Counted from the first letter of the stretch, positions 1 through 8,524 are shown. The stretch is DNA of 20,300 bases from Bacteroidia bacterium (GCA_026391235.1 JAPLDV010000610.1:1-20300), one strand, 5' to 3'. Numbers and translations: made by a program. The notes: generated by a model not told the origin, from the letters alone.

Positions 1-47
1 CCCTCTGATTAACAGTCAGATGCTCTAACCAACTGAGCTAATGAAGC
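1..47 (-). tRNA. tRNA-Asn (anticodon GTT), 5' part only, cut by the window edge
   Basis: Read on the minus strand, the sequence starts with the acceptor strand GCTTCAT, then TA. A D-stem GCTC/GAGC follows around the loop AGTTGGTTA, and then an anticodon stem TCTGA/TCAGA around the 7-nt loop CTGTTAA. The anticodon GTT (complement of 11-13) reads Asn codons. The variable loop, T arm, 3' acceptor strand and any CCA lie outside the window. The stems that are visible pair perfectly, so the gene looks functional. A good promoter lies just upstream, at 61-90. Confidence 0.93.
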
Positions 48-60
48 ATTTAAGAGGATG

Positions 61-90
61 CAAAAATAATGTTTTTACTGAATACTGCAA
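61..90 (-). promoter_or_regulatory. Bacteroidota-type promoter of the tRNA-Asn gene
   Basis: On the minus strand there is a TTG (complement of 88-90), a spacer of exactly 19 nt, and TATTTTTG (complement of 61-68). This matches the primary-sigma promoter of Bacteroidota (TTG, about 19 nt, TAnnTTTG). Transcription would start near 54-55, giving a leader of about 7 nt before the mature tRNA 5' end at 47. The match is direct; activity is inferred. Confidence 0.75.
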
Positions 91-96
91 TACGGC

Positions 97-127
97 CAGG
101 TAAAATCGTTTTCAGGCACTTTACCTG
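97..127. repeat. Short inverted repeat between tRNA-Asn and the C10 protease gene
   Basis: CAGGTAAA (97-104) and TTTACCTG (120-127) form a perfect 8-bp inverted repeat with a 15-nt loop. It sits between the divergent tRNA and protease genes. There is no T-run after the right arm, so it does not look like an intrinsic terminator. It could be a regulator site upstream of the protease genes; nothing further can be said. Confidence 0.35.
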
Positions 128-170
128 ATCCGGCAGAAAAACGGGTTCGCACTATTTAAGAAGTAAGCAG

Positions 171-178
171 TATATTTG
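171..178 (+). promoter_or_regulatory. Candidate -7 box of the C10 protease gene
   Basis: TATATTTG matches the Bacteroidota -7 consensus TAnnTTTG. It ends only 5 nt before the ATG at 184, so a transcript from it would begin at or within a few bases of the start codon and be nearly leaderless. No TTG is found at the usual distance upstream; only a weak TTC lies near 146. The box match is seen; its use as a promoter is inferred. Confidence 0.4.
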
Positions 179-183
179 GCCCG

Positions 184-2760
184 ATGATTAGATCGTTAGC
201 ATTAATTCTTTGGCTGTTTCCCTGGGCACTTTTTGCTCAGACAATTCCAGCAACTAATGCGATAGAAATCGCAAGGAGCGTTATGGGTGAACCTCAGCTT
301 TCGCTGAAAACCCGTTATGTGCAGGATTCTGTTATACCGGTTGGTAATCCGGATCTGCCGGCTGCATTTGTTGTAACCTATAAACCAACTGGATTTGTCA
401 TTGTTTCAGCCCATGAAACCAGTTCCCTGGTTCTTGGCTACTCACTTACTTCAGCGTTCCCTGCCAATCCCGATCATCCCCTTCGAAGCTGGTTCTTGCC
501 TGCTTACGAGGCATCTGCTTCCCGGGGAATGCCGAAAAAGCAGGGGCAAAATTCTCAATTCTTCACTGATCACCTTGTTCTTCCCCTTACCTCGGCCTTA
601 TGGGGACAAGGAGCCCCCTGGAACCGTTACTGCCCTTCTGATTCAACCGGCAAAAGAGCACTCGTCGGTTGCGTGGCTGTGGCAATGGCTCAAATCATGG
701 ACAAATGGCAGTGGCCGCCAAAAGGCACCGGCGAGGTTACCTACACTCCGTTGCAACACTCTGAATATGGTGAGATTACAGTAAATTTCGATACAACCCA
801 TTATCGCTGGGATCTTACCCATGATATCCTCCCAACCGAGGCCTCCGCATTGATACTCTATCATGCCGGCGTTGCCTCCTACATGAACTATGACCCTGTT
901 TTATCCAGCACGAGCGTTGATCGGTTTGCTGTACCGGCCCTGATTAACCATTTCTCCTTTAATCCGGGAATGATCTTTCGCGACCTTGAGGAGAGTACTA
1001 TTACCGATTGGATTAGGATGCTCCGCCAGGAGCTCGACAATTCGAGACCTGTGCTATACGCGGGTACAAGCCCGGATGGCAAATTGAGCCATGCTTTCAA
1101 TATCGACGGTTACCGTAATGAATCGTATTTCCATTTCAACTGGGGTTGGAATGGGGCCGGCGATGGGTGGTACACCCTCTCCGGAATGGCAGGCGGCGGA
1201 GCTGATTATTCCTCCCAACAGGGAGCTATTTTCGGCTTGCAGCCTGCCACCATGCCTCTTCACGATCGGCCATCCGCTCTGAATGTACTGTCAGGTGACG
1301 GGTTCGTACAACTCTTCTGGGCTCAGCCGGTCATTACCGATTTTTCCCATTTCATCATCTACCGTAACGGAACCCTGATCGGCCAGACCGCTGATTCCAA
1401 ATTCCGCGACGAAGGGAAGGAAAACGGTCACAGCTATTCTTATCAAATTACCGCTTCTTACCAGGGCCAGAGTCCGGGTGAATCGTCAGCAACACCGGTT
1501 CTAACAGCTCTTCCATGGACTCGGCTGCAACCGGGGTATTCACAGAACTTCGAGTCGGGCCCGGAAGGCTGGCAAATACTTGATTCCATATCCGGGTTCC
1601 AGGTGGGCCCGGCTGCCAGCTTACAGTTCGGTGGCAATCCGGGTAAAATTGCCGCCATCCGATCCGAGGGCCATCCCGCCGGCGAACAGGTTGCCGACTA
1701 TCTCATCAGCCCGGTCATTTATCCAGGAGATCTTTCGCACCCTGCCATATCCTTTGATTATGTTTTCAGGCAAAATCCGGGTATCGACAAGCTATCCCTG
1801 ATTTGGCGGGATTTTAATACCGGTCAATGGCAAACGATCGCCAATCTCGATTCTACCGGAGGATATTCCAGCTGGAAAAACTTGCATTTTTACCTGCCGC
1901 TGTCTTCCGGGAATACACCCATCCAGATTGCCTTCTATTACAATGATTCATTTGGTCAGGGATATGGTGCCGCAATCGATAATTTTATGGTGTATGAGGT
2001 CGCGGAACCCGCCGTTCCCAATTTTTATATCGATATCAAGGACCTTTGCCTGGCTCAAACTGTCACTTTTATTGATCAGTCAATTGGCATGGTCCAAACC
2101 TGGGAATGGGATTTCGGAGATGGTGCCGAACCCCGTTTAGCAACTACCCGTGGGCCCCATTTGGTCAGTTACACCAAAGCAGGGAATAAAACCGTAAAAC
2201 TATCCCTGAACCACCTGGATCACCTGATTTCTCCAGATGCATTATCGATCCGTGAAAAACCCGTAGCCGGCTTTGAGTTTACCCGGAAATACATGGATAT
2301 CTCTTTCACCGATAAATCTAATCATGCTGAACACCTGCTTTGGGTATTTGGCGACGGAACCACGTCAACCGCTCTAAACCCCATCCACACCTATTACACC
2401 AAGAGCCTGTTCGAAGTTCAGCAGATCGCTGCCAATGGAACCTGCACCCCCGATACCCTGAATGTTCTAATCGACATGCGCAACGGCACCGGCATCGATG
2501 ATGAAGAACTCCTGAGCAACTTCAAAATTTATCCGAATCCTACGGAAGGCAAGGTGATCCTGCTGTGGAACACTTTTCCGACTGAGCCAATGAAAATCAG
2601 GCTTTTATCCATAACCGGACAAGTTTTTCTTCAACGGGAATACCCTTCTCAAAAAGAGTTAACACTCGACCTTTCAGATTTTCCTGATGGATTGTATATC
2701 TTGCAAATCGATACGGGAAAGTTGATCCTTAAAAAACAGATAATTAAAATAGCCAAATAA
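184..2760 (+). CDS. Secreted C10 (streptopain-like) cysteine protease with PKD domains and T9SS sorting domain
   Basis: This is a multidomain exported peptidase of 858 residues. Residues 1-19 are a signal peptide ending in ALFAQ. Residues ~25-115 resemble the Spi/prodomain inhibitor of C10 peptidases. The catalytic domain spans ~135-355: the nucleophile is C163 in VGCVAVAMAQ, the catalytic His is H303 in SHAFNIDGY, and N319/W320 lie in HFNWGWNG, all as in streptopain. A FnIII-like module (~362-440) and a jelly-roll, cleaved-adhesin-like module (~452-605, ending GYGAAIDN) follow. Two PKD domains come next (WDFGDG at ~642 and VFGDGT at ~721). Residues ~778-858 form a type A sorting domain (KIYPNPTEG...), which directs export through the T9SS and surface anchoring or release. 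All catalytic residues are intact. The start is fixed by the signal peptide. The M6 protease gene follows after 14 bp, so the two are probably co-transcribed. The natural substrate is unknown. Confidence 0.93.
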   Translation: MIRSLALILWLFPWALFAQTIPATNAIEIARSVMGEPQLSLKTRYVQDSVIPVGNPDLPAAFVVTYKPTGFVIVSAHETSSLVLGYSLTSAFPANPDHPLRSWFLPAYEASASRGMPKKQGQNSQFFTDHLVLPLTSALWGQGAPWNRYCPSDSTGKRALVGCVAVAMAQIMDKWQWPPKGTGEVTYTPLQHSEYGEITVNFDTTHYRWDLTHDILPTEASALILYHAGVASYMNYDPVLSSTSVDRFAVPALINHFSFNPGMIFRDLEESTITDWIRMLRQELDNSRPVLYAGTSPDGKLSHAFNIDGYRNESYFHFNWGWNGAGDGWYTLSGMAGGGADYSSQQGAIFGLQPATMPLHDRPSALNVLSGDGFVQLFWAQPVITDFSHFIIYRNGTLIGQTADSKFRDEGKENGHSYSYQITASYQGQSPGESSATPVLTALPWTRLQPGYSQNFESGPEGWQILDSISGFQVGPAASLQFGGNPGKIAAIRSEGHPAGEQVADYLISPVIYPGDLSHPAISFDYVFRQNPGIDKLSLIWRDFNTGQWQTIANLDSTGGYSSWKNLHFYLPLSSGNTPIQIAFYYNDSFGQGYGAAIDNFMVYEVAEPAVPNFYIDIKDLCLAQTVTFIDQSIGMVQTWEWDFGDGAEPRLATTRGPHLVSYTKAGNKTVKLSLNHLDHLISPDALSIREKPVAGFEFTRKYMDISFTDKSNHAEHLLWVFGDGTTSTALNPIHTYYTKSLFEVQQIAANGTCTPDTLNVLIDMRNGTGIDDEELLSNFKIYPNPTEGKVILLWNTFPTEPMKIRLLSITGQVFLQREYPSQKELTLDLSDFPDGLYILQIDTGKLILKKQIIKIAK

Positions 2761-2774
2761 AGACCAATTTCAAG

Positions 2775-5318
2775 ATGAAACGAATTACCTTTTTGGCCTT
2801 CGGGCTTTTGCTCTGCCGCCTGATTTTTGCAGATAATGTAGTAAATGTCCCGCAGACCATTACCCAGCCGAATGGAAAAATTATAAACTGCCTTGGATCA
2901 GGTGATGAATATTACCACAGGCTTCACGATGCTAATGGATATACAATCGTTTTGAATCCGAAGGACGGATATTTCTATTACGGGATCCGTTCCGGAGAAA
3001 CGGTTGTCCCATCAAAATATGTGGCCGGGACCGTGAATCCGGCCAATGTCGGACTCGAAAAAAATGCAATGATTTCCGAACAATTGTATGCCGAGCGCCG
3101 GGCAAAATTTCAGGCACCGCTTAAAGCCGTCATGGGAACTCCGACCAAGGGATTGGTTAACAGCCTGTGTATTTATATTTCTTTTGCCGATGACAGTGTC
3201 TTTACCCGCAATCGTGCCTATTTCAAAGAAATGTGGGAGGCAACCGATAAATCCTCGGTTCAGGATTATTTTAAGGAGATTTCCTATAATTTGCTTGATC
3301 TTGAAATTTATCACTTCCCGGTTAGTCCTGATACTATTACTGTTTCATACAAAGATATCTATCCCAGAAATTACTATTTACCGAAATCTGCCGCCAATCC
3401 TGAGGGATATGATGGAGATAATGCCGCCCGTGAACATTCCATGCTCAAAAGAGCTGTTGAATTTATCCAGAACCAGATACCTGCTGATGTTGATGTTGAC
3501 AGGAATAATGACGGAATAGTGGATAATATTTGTTTTGTCATTAAGGGAAACTCTTCAGCCTGGGCCGATCTGTTGTGGCCTCATGCCTGGGGGTTGTACT
3601 CATATGATGTAAGAGTGAAAGGCGCCAGGATCAATGGTTACTTCCTGACCATGGAGAATGGATTCGGCGCGGGTACCATGTGCCATGAACTGGGGCATGT
3701 TTTTGGAGCTCCTGATCTTTATCATTATTATGACAGCGGCAAAACAGGCCCAAGCGCTGTTGGCGGTTGGTGCCTGATGGACGCATCTGCCGATCCTCCG
3801 CAAAGCATCTGCGGATTTTTAAAATACAAATACAACCACTGGATATCAGATCTCCCAGAGATTACCGAATCCGGGGTGTATTCACTAAAGCCTTTAAGTC
3901 AACCCACTAATAATCTTTTTAAAATCAAATCCCCTTTCAGCCGCACGGAGTATTTTGTATTGGAATACCGCAAAAGAGCAGGCCGTTATGAATCGTCAGC
4001 TCCCGGAACCGGACTGGTTGTTTACCGTATCAATCCCGGTGCCGGAAGCGGCAATGCCGGCGGGCCTCCCGATGAGGTCTACGTTTATCGGCCGGGAGGA
4101 TCAATCACCGAAGTTGGCAGCCTCAGCAGTGCCGGAATGATTGCACCGAGCAGAACAGCCATCAATGACAAAACCGATCCTAACTCCTTTTTATGGAACA
4201 ATGGCGATAGCGGACCCGGAGGATTGGATCTGTTCAACGTTTCCGCAGCAAGGGATTCCATCACTTTTGAAGTAAGAATCGTCCACCTTTACCCGCCAAC
4301 CGAGCTGGAATATACTCCGGGTGCTGGTCAGGTCGACCTTACCTGGGTAGGCAGCATGGCCCAGGATCTCACTACTTATTACGTCTATCGTAATGGCATT
4401 CGTTACGCCGATACCCAATTCTCTGATTTCACTGATTATGATATAGTTGAAGGACAAGTATATACCTATTGGATCACCGCCTTTTATCAAGGTGGATATA
4501 ATGGTGAGTCGGTTAAAAGCAACGAGGTAACTTATGCTCCCAAAGGCATCCAGATCCTTCCATACAGAGAGGATTTTGAACAACCCGCGCATGGATGGAA
4601 AATCAAAGGTAACGTTGAGGGATTTCAATGGGGAGATGCGACCAGTCTCACCATGCAAACAATTAATACAACCAAATTCCTTGGGGCTAATTCCGTAGCT
4701 GCCGGTGTAAATACCTTGTGTTCAGATTATGCAATTACCCCGAGGATGAACTTTTATGGTAAAAACAAAGTTTACATGCATTTCGATTATTCATTAAAAA
4801 GATGGCAGCAACTCGATCACCTGAAAATATTTTTCCGCCGGTATCAAAATGAAAGCTGGGTTCCGGTTATCGATTTGCCCACCAGCGGAATCGGTGCCGG
4901 ATACAAATGGAAAAAATACAACCTTGAACTGCCGGCTGATTGTTATACAGGAGAGGCCCAGATCGGGTTCCGGTATGACGACGGTAATGATCTGGGTTAC
5001 GGTGCCGCCATCGACAACGTGGTGATCGACGAAATCGCCACATCAGGGGTCGAAACCAACCTCGATAACCTTGCCATAAATATTTACCCAAACCCTGCCG
5101 GTGACGAAACAACCCTTGATATTTCCGGCAATCCCGGCGGAGAATTATCATTGAAACTGATTAGTATCGATGGTAAGGTATTATGGTCGAAGATCCGCCA
5201 GAATCAGTCAGATGGCTTGGAAACCATAAATCTTAAGGGCCTTGCCAAAGGAATGTATTATGTTGTTGTTGAATCAGCAAACGAAGTTATTATCAAATCC
5301 CTCGTCAAGCAGAATTGA
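2775..5318 (+). CDS. Secreted M6-family (immune inhibitor A-like) metalloprotease with T9SS sorting domain
   Basis: This zinc metalloprotease has 847 residues. Residues 1-19 form a signal peptide. A propeptide-like segment with the M6-typical GSGDEYYHRLHDANGY stretch (41-56) follows. The catalytic domain spans roughly 125-500 and carries HELGHVFGAPD (304-314), an HExxHxxGxxD zinc motif, with a Met-turn-like GWCLMD (331-336). A FnIII-like module (~507-590) and a MAM/cleaved-adhesin-like jelly roll (~595-753, ending GYGAAIDN) come next. Residues ~766-847 are a type A C-terminal sorting domain (INIYPNPAG...), so export by the T9SS is expected. The gene lies 14 bp after the C10 protease gene and shares its accessory modules although the catalytic domains are unrelated. 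Its stop codon abuts a truncated uracil-DNA glycosylase in the same frame. Its own C-terminus looks complete. Confidence 0.93.
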   Translation: MKRITFLAFGLLLCRLIFADNVVNVPQTITQPNGKIINCLGSGDEYYHRLHDANGYTIVLNPKDGYFYYGIRSGETVVPSKYVAGTVNPANVGLEKNAMISEQLYAERRAKFQAPLKAVMGTPTKGLVNSLCIYISFADDSVFTRNRAYFKEMWEATDKSSVQDYFKEISYNLLDLEIYHFPVSPDTITVSYKDIYPRNYYLPKSAANPEGYDGDNAAREHSMLKRAVEFIQNQIPADVDVDRNNDGIVDNICFVIKGNSSAWADLLWPHAWGLYSYDVRVKGARINGYFLTMENGFGAGTMCHELGHVFGAPDLYHYYDSGKTGPSAVGGWCLMDASADPPQSICGFLKYKYNHWISDLPEITESGVYSLKPLSQPTNNLFKIKSPFSRTEYFVLEYRKRAGRYESSAPGTGLVVYRINPGAGSGNAGGPPDEVYVYRPGGSITEVGSLSSAGMIAPSRTAINDKTDPNSFLWNNGDSGPGGLDLFNVSAARDSITFEVRIVHLYPPTELEYTPGAGQVDLTWVGSMAQDLTTYYVYRNGIRYADTQFSDFTDYDIVEGQVYTYWITAFYQGGYNGESVKSNEVTYAPKGIQILPYREDFEQPAHGWKIKGNVEGFQWGDATSLTMQTINTTKFLGANSVAAGVNTLCSDYAITPRMNFYGKNKVYMHFDYSLKRWQQLDHLKIFFRRYQNESWVPVIDLPTSGIGAGYKWKKYNLELPADCYTGEAQIGFRYDDGNDLGYGAAIDNVVIDEIATSGVETNLDNLAINIYPNPAGDETTLDISGNPGGELSLKLISIDGKVLWSKIRQNQSDGLETINLKGLAKGMYYVVVESANEVIIKSLVKQN

Positions 5319-5750
5319 TTGAGAAGCAACGTTGGCAAGTCGGGCCAGCTGCTTGATAAAATACTTGGTGCAGCCGGCTTTTCCAGGCAGGAGAATGTGT
5401 ATATCGCCAATATAGTCAAGTGCCGCCCGCCGACCAACCGTGAACCATCTCCCGAAGAACGGTCCACCTGTTTGCCCTTTTTGCTTCTTCAGATTGAGCT
5501 CATTCAGCCCTCGATCATCATACTTTTGGGTTCCACGGCACTTAAAGGCTTGATCGATCCCGATGGAAAAATCACTCAGGTACGTGGTAAATGGATGGAA
5601 TGGAACAATATCCAGGTAATGCCAACCTACCACCCTTCCGCATTATTGCGCAATCCCGAACTTAAAAAAGAGGTATGGGAAGATATGAAGCTCGTTGTGC
5701 ATAAATACCGGGAGATTGTTGACCCGAAGCACCACTGTCAGTATTTGTAA
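5319..5750 (+). pseudogene. 5'-truncated family 4 uracil-DNA glycosylase
   Basis: The 143 codons match the C-terminal part of family 4 (Fe-S) uracil-DNA glycosylases, which remove uracil from DNA. Visible blocks are VGKSGQLLDKIL (5-16), YIANIVKCRPP with C35, C51 further on, GSTALKGL (71-78) and the active-site motif HPSALLR (115-121). The N-terminal ~60-100 residues of the family are absent: the first Fe-S cysteine pair and the GEAPG..ED uracil-binding motif. Homology begins within about five codons of the M6 stop codon, in the same frame. The only start is a TTG overlapping nothing recognisable, with no ribosome binding site. The protein would lack half of its Fe-S ligands and a catalytic motif, so it is read as a decapitated remnant. 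The alternative is an assembly join or a local deletion artefact. Confidence 0.8.
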
Positions 5751-5787
5751 TTATGCTTCGCTAAATATTACCTCAAACCTAATTCTT

Positions 5788-5838
5788 AATTAGTTCGCGT
5801 CAGCGAACACAATTAGCGCGCAGCGCATAGTTAGCGAC
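5788..5838. repeat. GC-rich palindrome cluster between convergent genes
   Basis: The 102-bp spacer between the glycosylase remnant (+) and queA (-) carries a perfect hairpin GTTCGC-GTCA-GCGAAC (5793-5808). A second hairpin, GCGC-GCA-GCGC, lies at 5816-5826. Both are preceded by AATTAG (5788-5793 and 5811-5816), and a further TTAGCGACC copy follows. It may act as a two-way transcription stop or be a small dispersed intergenic repeat. No T-run follows the stems, so a classical intrinsic terminator is not shown. Confidence 0.45.
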
Positions 5839-5852
5839 CGCAGGGAGTACAA

Positions 5853-6902
5853 TTATATAATCAGCATCGCATCCCCATACGTCCCGAACCGGTATTTCTC
5901 CTTGATCGCCACCTGGTAGGCATTCATCAGGGGATCAAATCCGCCGAAAGCTGCAACCATCATCAGGAGAGTAGTCAGCGGAAGATGAAAATTGGAAATC
6001 ATGCTGTCGGCAACTGAAAATTCATAGGGAGGGAACAGAAATTTATTGGTCCAGCCATCATAAGGTTTCAGGAATCCATCGGTGGAAACCGCACTTTCGA
6101 GCGTACGCATGGTGGTAGTGCCCACAGCACAAACACGCTGACGGAGCTCTTTTGCGGAATTCACGAGATTGGCAGCTTCATCGGTGATGATAATCTGCTC
6201 GGAGTCCATCTTGTGTTTGGTAAGATCCTCCACATCAACCGATCTGAAATTTCCAAGTCCCACATGAAGGGTAACAAAAGCGAAATTCACTCCCTTAATT
6301 TCCAGGCGCTTCATTAATTCCCGGCTGAAATGCATCCCGGCCGTCGGTGCAGCAACCGCTCCTTCATGTTTTGCAAAGATGGTTTGATACCTTTCGCGAT
6401 CCTCCGGAACAACATCGCGCCTGATGAATTTCGGCAAAGGAGTTTCCCCCAGTTCAAATAGTGTTTTCTTGAATTCCTCATAAGGCCCATCAAACAAAAA
6501 CCTGAGCGTCCGCCCTCTTGATGTGGTATTGTCAATCACTTCCGCAACCAGTACATCTTCCTCACCAAAATAAAGTTTATTTCCAATGCGGATCTTACGG
6601 GCAGGATCAACCAAAACGTCCCAAAGCCTTTGCTCCTTGTTCAATTCTCTAAGCAGGAATACTTCAATTTCAGCACCGGTTTTCTCTTTATTGCCTCTCA
6701 GCCTTGCCGGAAATACACGAGTGTCATTGAAAACCATTACATCCTTGTTCACAAAGTAATCCAACACATCCCTGAACACCTTGTGCTCTATCTCACCAGT
6801 CTTGCGATTCAGAACGAGTAATCTGGATTCATCACGATTTTCGGATGGATGCAATGCGATAAGCTTATCCGGGAGAGTATACCTAAACTTGGATAATTTC
6901 AT
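5853..6902 (-). CDS. queA: S-adenosylmethionine:tRNA ribosyltransferase-isomerase QueA
   Basis: QueA transfers and isomerises the ribosyl group of S-adenosylmethionine onto preQ1-modified tRNA to make epoxyqueuosine, the penultimate step of queuosine synthesis at wobble position 34 of GUN anticodons. The 349-residue length is normal for the family. Family blocks seen are [13 protein letters not shown] (58-70), [22 protein letters not shown] (172-193), LHVGLGNFR (212-220), [10 protein letters not shown] (261-270), [14 protein letters not shown] (303-316) and the C-terminal YGDAM. The ATG at 6902 is the only sensible start. It is the last gene of the minus-strand cluster ftsX-DUF3098-uppP-truB-queA, 57 bp after truB. 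Notably, tRNA-Asn(GTT), a queuosine substrate, lies at the left edge of the window. Confidence 0.97.
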   Translation of the reverse strand: MKLSKFRYTLPDKLIALHPSENRDESRLLVLNRKTGEIEHKVFRDVLDYFVNKDVMVFNDTRVFPARLRGNKEKTGAEIEVFLLRELNKEQRLWDVLVDPARKIRIGNKLYFGEEDVLVAEVIDNTTSRGRTLRFLFDGPYEEFKKTLFELGETPLPKFIRRDVVPEDRERYQTIFAKHEGAVAAPTAGMHFSRELMKRLEIKGVNFAFVTLHVGLGNFRSVDVEDLTKHKMDSEQIIITDEAANLVNSAKELRQRVCAVGTTTMRTLESAVSTDGFLKPYDGWTNKFLFPPYEFSVADSMISNFHLPLTTLLMMVAAFGGFDPLMNAYQVAIKEKYRFGTYGDAMLII

Positions 6903-6959
6903 AAAAAAAATTGTTCTATTAAGTTGCCTTTATACGGAGTAAAACCGCATTTGTTGCAT

Positions 6960-7667
6960 TCAAAATAATTTCTTTAGAAAGTCTTCGAAGATCAGTGCGT
7001 TATCTAATGTGAATTCGCCGCTCCGCGACCGTCTGAATTCAGTAAGATGTGCTCCTGAACCCAACGCCAGACCCAAATCCCTGGCTATCGACCGGATGTA
7101 GGTACCCCTTGAACAAACGATTCGCAATCGTACATCCGGTGGTGAGTATTCAAGAAATTCGATCTCCCTGATCTGCACACGCTTTGATTCAAGTTCTTGA
7201 AATTCACCTCTTCTGGCCTTATCATACGCCCTCACCCCATCAGTTTTCTTTGCACTGTAAACCGGTGGAACCTGATCAATCTCTCCGGTCAGGTTTTTAA
7301 GAGCCGTAAAAATCATTTCACTCGTAATATGTTCGAATGGAAAAACTTCATCGATCTCCTTTTCCAGGTCGAAACCCGGGGTGGTGGCACCCAGACGAAT
7401 AGTAGCAAAATATTCTTTCTCCCCGGCCTGGAGTTCATCAATCCGTTTGGTAGCCTTACCGGTGGCAATGATCATCAGCCCGGTCGCCAGGGGATCCAGC
7501 GTACCGGCATGCCCGACTTTCAGTTTCTTCAGTCCATATCTCATCTGCAAGGCACCTCTGACCTTCTTAACCAGATAAAATGAGGTCCACTGATAAGGTT
7601 TATCGAAAATCAGAATCTGACCGTCAAGCCATTCCTGTCCGGGTATGATTTTATATTGGGTTTGCAT
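6960..7667 (-). CDS. truB: tRNA pseudouridine(55) synthase TruB
   Basis: TruB isomerises U55 in the T loop of tRNAs. The catalytic aspartate is D58 in GHAGTLDPLATG (52-63). Other family blocks are the N-terminal ILIFDKPYQWTSF (18-30), VPPVYSAKKTDGVRAYDKAR (133-152) and CSRGTYIRSIARDLG (183-197). At 235 residues it is shorter than the E. coli enzyme (about 314) because the C-terminal PUA domain is missing, which is usual in Bacteroidota. It lies 50 bp after uppP, a spacer mostly filled by a heptad-repeat hairpin, and 57 bp before queA. Confidence 0.97.
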   Translation of the reverse strand: MQTQYKIIPGQEWLDGQILIFDKPYQWTSFYLVKKVRGALQMRYGLKKLKVGHAGTLDPLATGLMIIATGKATKRIDELQAGEKEYFATIRLGATTPGFDLEKEIDEVFPFEHITSEMIFTALKNLTGEIDQVPPVYSAKKTDGVRAYDKARRGEFQELESKRVQIREIEFLEYSPPDVRLRIVCSRGTYIRSIARDLGLALGSGAHLTEFRRSRSGEFTLDNALIFEDFLKKLF

Positions 7668-7678
7668 ATGATTCTATA

Positions 7679-7719
7679 AGTGACAGGTGACAAGTGACGG
7701 TCACTTGTCACTTGTCACT
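7679..7719. repeat. Heptanucleotide inverted repeat (strong hairpin) between uppP and truB
   Basis: Left arm 7679-7697 and right arm 7701-7719 are 19 nt each, complementary at 18 of 19 positions, with a 3-nt loop CGG. Each arm is itself a 7-nt tandem repeat (AGTGACA, GGTGACA, AGTGA on the left; units of TCACTTG on the right). The right arm covers the uppP stop codon (7718-7720). No T-run follows on the minus strand. The structure could attenuate read-through into truB, stabilise the upstream mRNA, or be a passive repeat. It resembles the other heptad repeats near 19034, 19825 and 20206. Confidence 0.85.
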
Positions 7720-8524
7720 ATCTGAACAATCCGATACCGATTGCGATAAGTCCGATAACCAGGCAGTAAACCGCAAACCAGATCAATTTTCCCTTTTTAA
7801 CCAGGTTGATCATCCAGGTACAGGCAATCAATCCTGCGAAGAAAGCGGCTATAAAACCAATAGCCAGTGGTAGCATGGGAGTTGCGGAAGCAGTGGCAGA
7901 AGAAGTTGCTTGAGATTTCATAATTTCCATCAAATTGGCACCGATAACAGGTACCAAAACCATCAGGAAAGAAAATTGCGCAATCAGTTTTTTATCAATC
8001 CCGAGCAGCATGCCTGCAGCAATGGTGGAACCCGAGCGGCTGATGCCCGGCAGGGTTGCTATGGCCTGAACCACACCGATAATAAAGGCAGATCTGTAGG
8101 TAATGGGTTTATCAGAATTCCTGATTTTCACAAAATGGGTGAGAGCTAACAATGATGCCGTAATCAGAAGCATAAACCCAACAAACAATATGTTGCCCGT
8201 AAAAAAGCTCTCCACCCAGCTTTCAAGAAAAATGCCGACGAGCAAAACCGGAATCATGGAAACTATCAGCTTTAGGATATATTGCGTTTCATCGTTGAGC
8301 CGAAATTCAAAAGTGCCCATTAATAACCTCCGGATTTCCTTCCAGAATACCACCAGGGTTGCCAGTACCGTGGCTCCGTGAACGACTACCGTAAAAGTAA
8401 TATTACTCTCACCTTCAATACCCAGCAAGGCTTTCCCGAGCTCAAGATGTCCGGAACTACTCACGGGAAGGAATTCGGTAAAGCCCTGGACCAAACCGAG
8501 TAACAATGCCTGCAACCAGTTCAT
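7718..8524 (-). CDS. uppP: Undecaprenyl-diphosphatase UppP (BacA)
   Basis: This integral membrane phosphatase converts undecaprenyl diphosphate to the monophosphate carrier used for peptidoglycan and surface polysaccharides. The family signature LVQGFTEFLPVSSSGH (11-26) carries the catalytic glutamate (E17) and H26. The second signature, GISRSGSTIAAGMLLG (160-175), carries R163. The 268-residue length is normal, and the sequence is almost entirely hydrophobic, consistent with a polytopic protein. An odd Ser/Thr/Ala-rich stretch (~204-216) sits in a predicted loop. The gene starts 5 bp after the DUF3098 gene and belongs to the ftsX cluster. It could also serve the glycan pathway encoded to the right. 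Confidence 0.97.
   Translation of the reverse strand: MNWLQALLLGLVQGFTEFLPVSSSGHLELGKALLGIEGESNITFTVVVHGATVLATLVVFWKEIRRLLMGTFEFRLNDETQYILKLIVSMIPVLLVGIFLESWVESFFTGNILFVGFMLLITASLLALTHFVKIRNSDKPITYRSAFIIGVVQAIATLPGISRSGSTIAAGMLLGIDKKLIAQFSFLMVLVPVIGANLMEIMKSQATSSATASATPMLPLAIGFIAAFFAGLIACTWMINLVKKGKLIWFAVYCLVIGLIAIGIGLFR

Noticed and set aside
1..183. tRNA-Asn as an integration site for the protease block
   Set aside because: Integrases normally use the 3' end of tRNA genes, which here points away from the proteases and lies outside the window. No integrase gene and no direct repeat of the tRNA end is seen near 5319.
4191..4658. Antisense open frame of 155 codons within the M6 protease gene
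   Set aside because: It is opposite a well-conserved coding region with clear domains, and its translation matches no family. It is a by-product of codon use.
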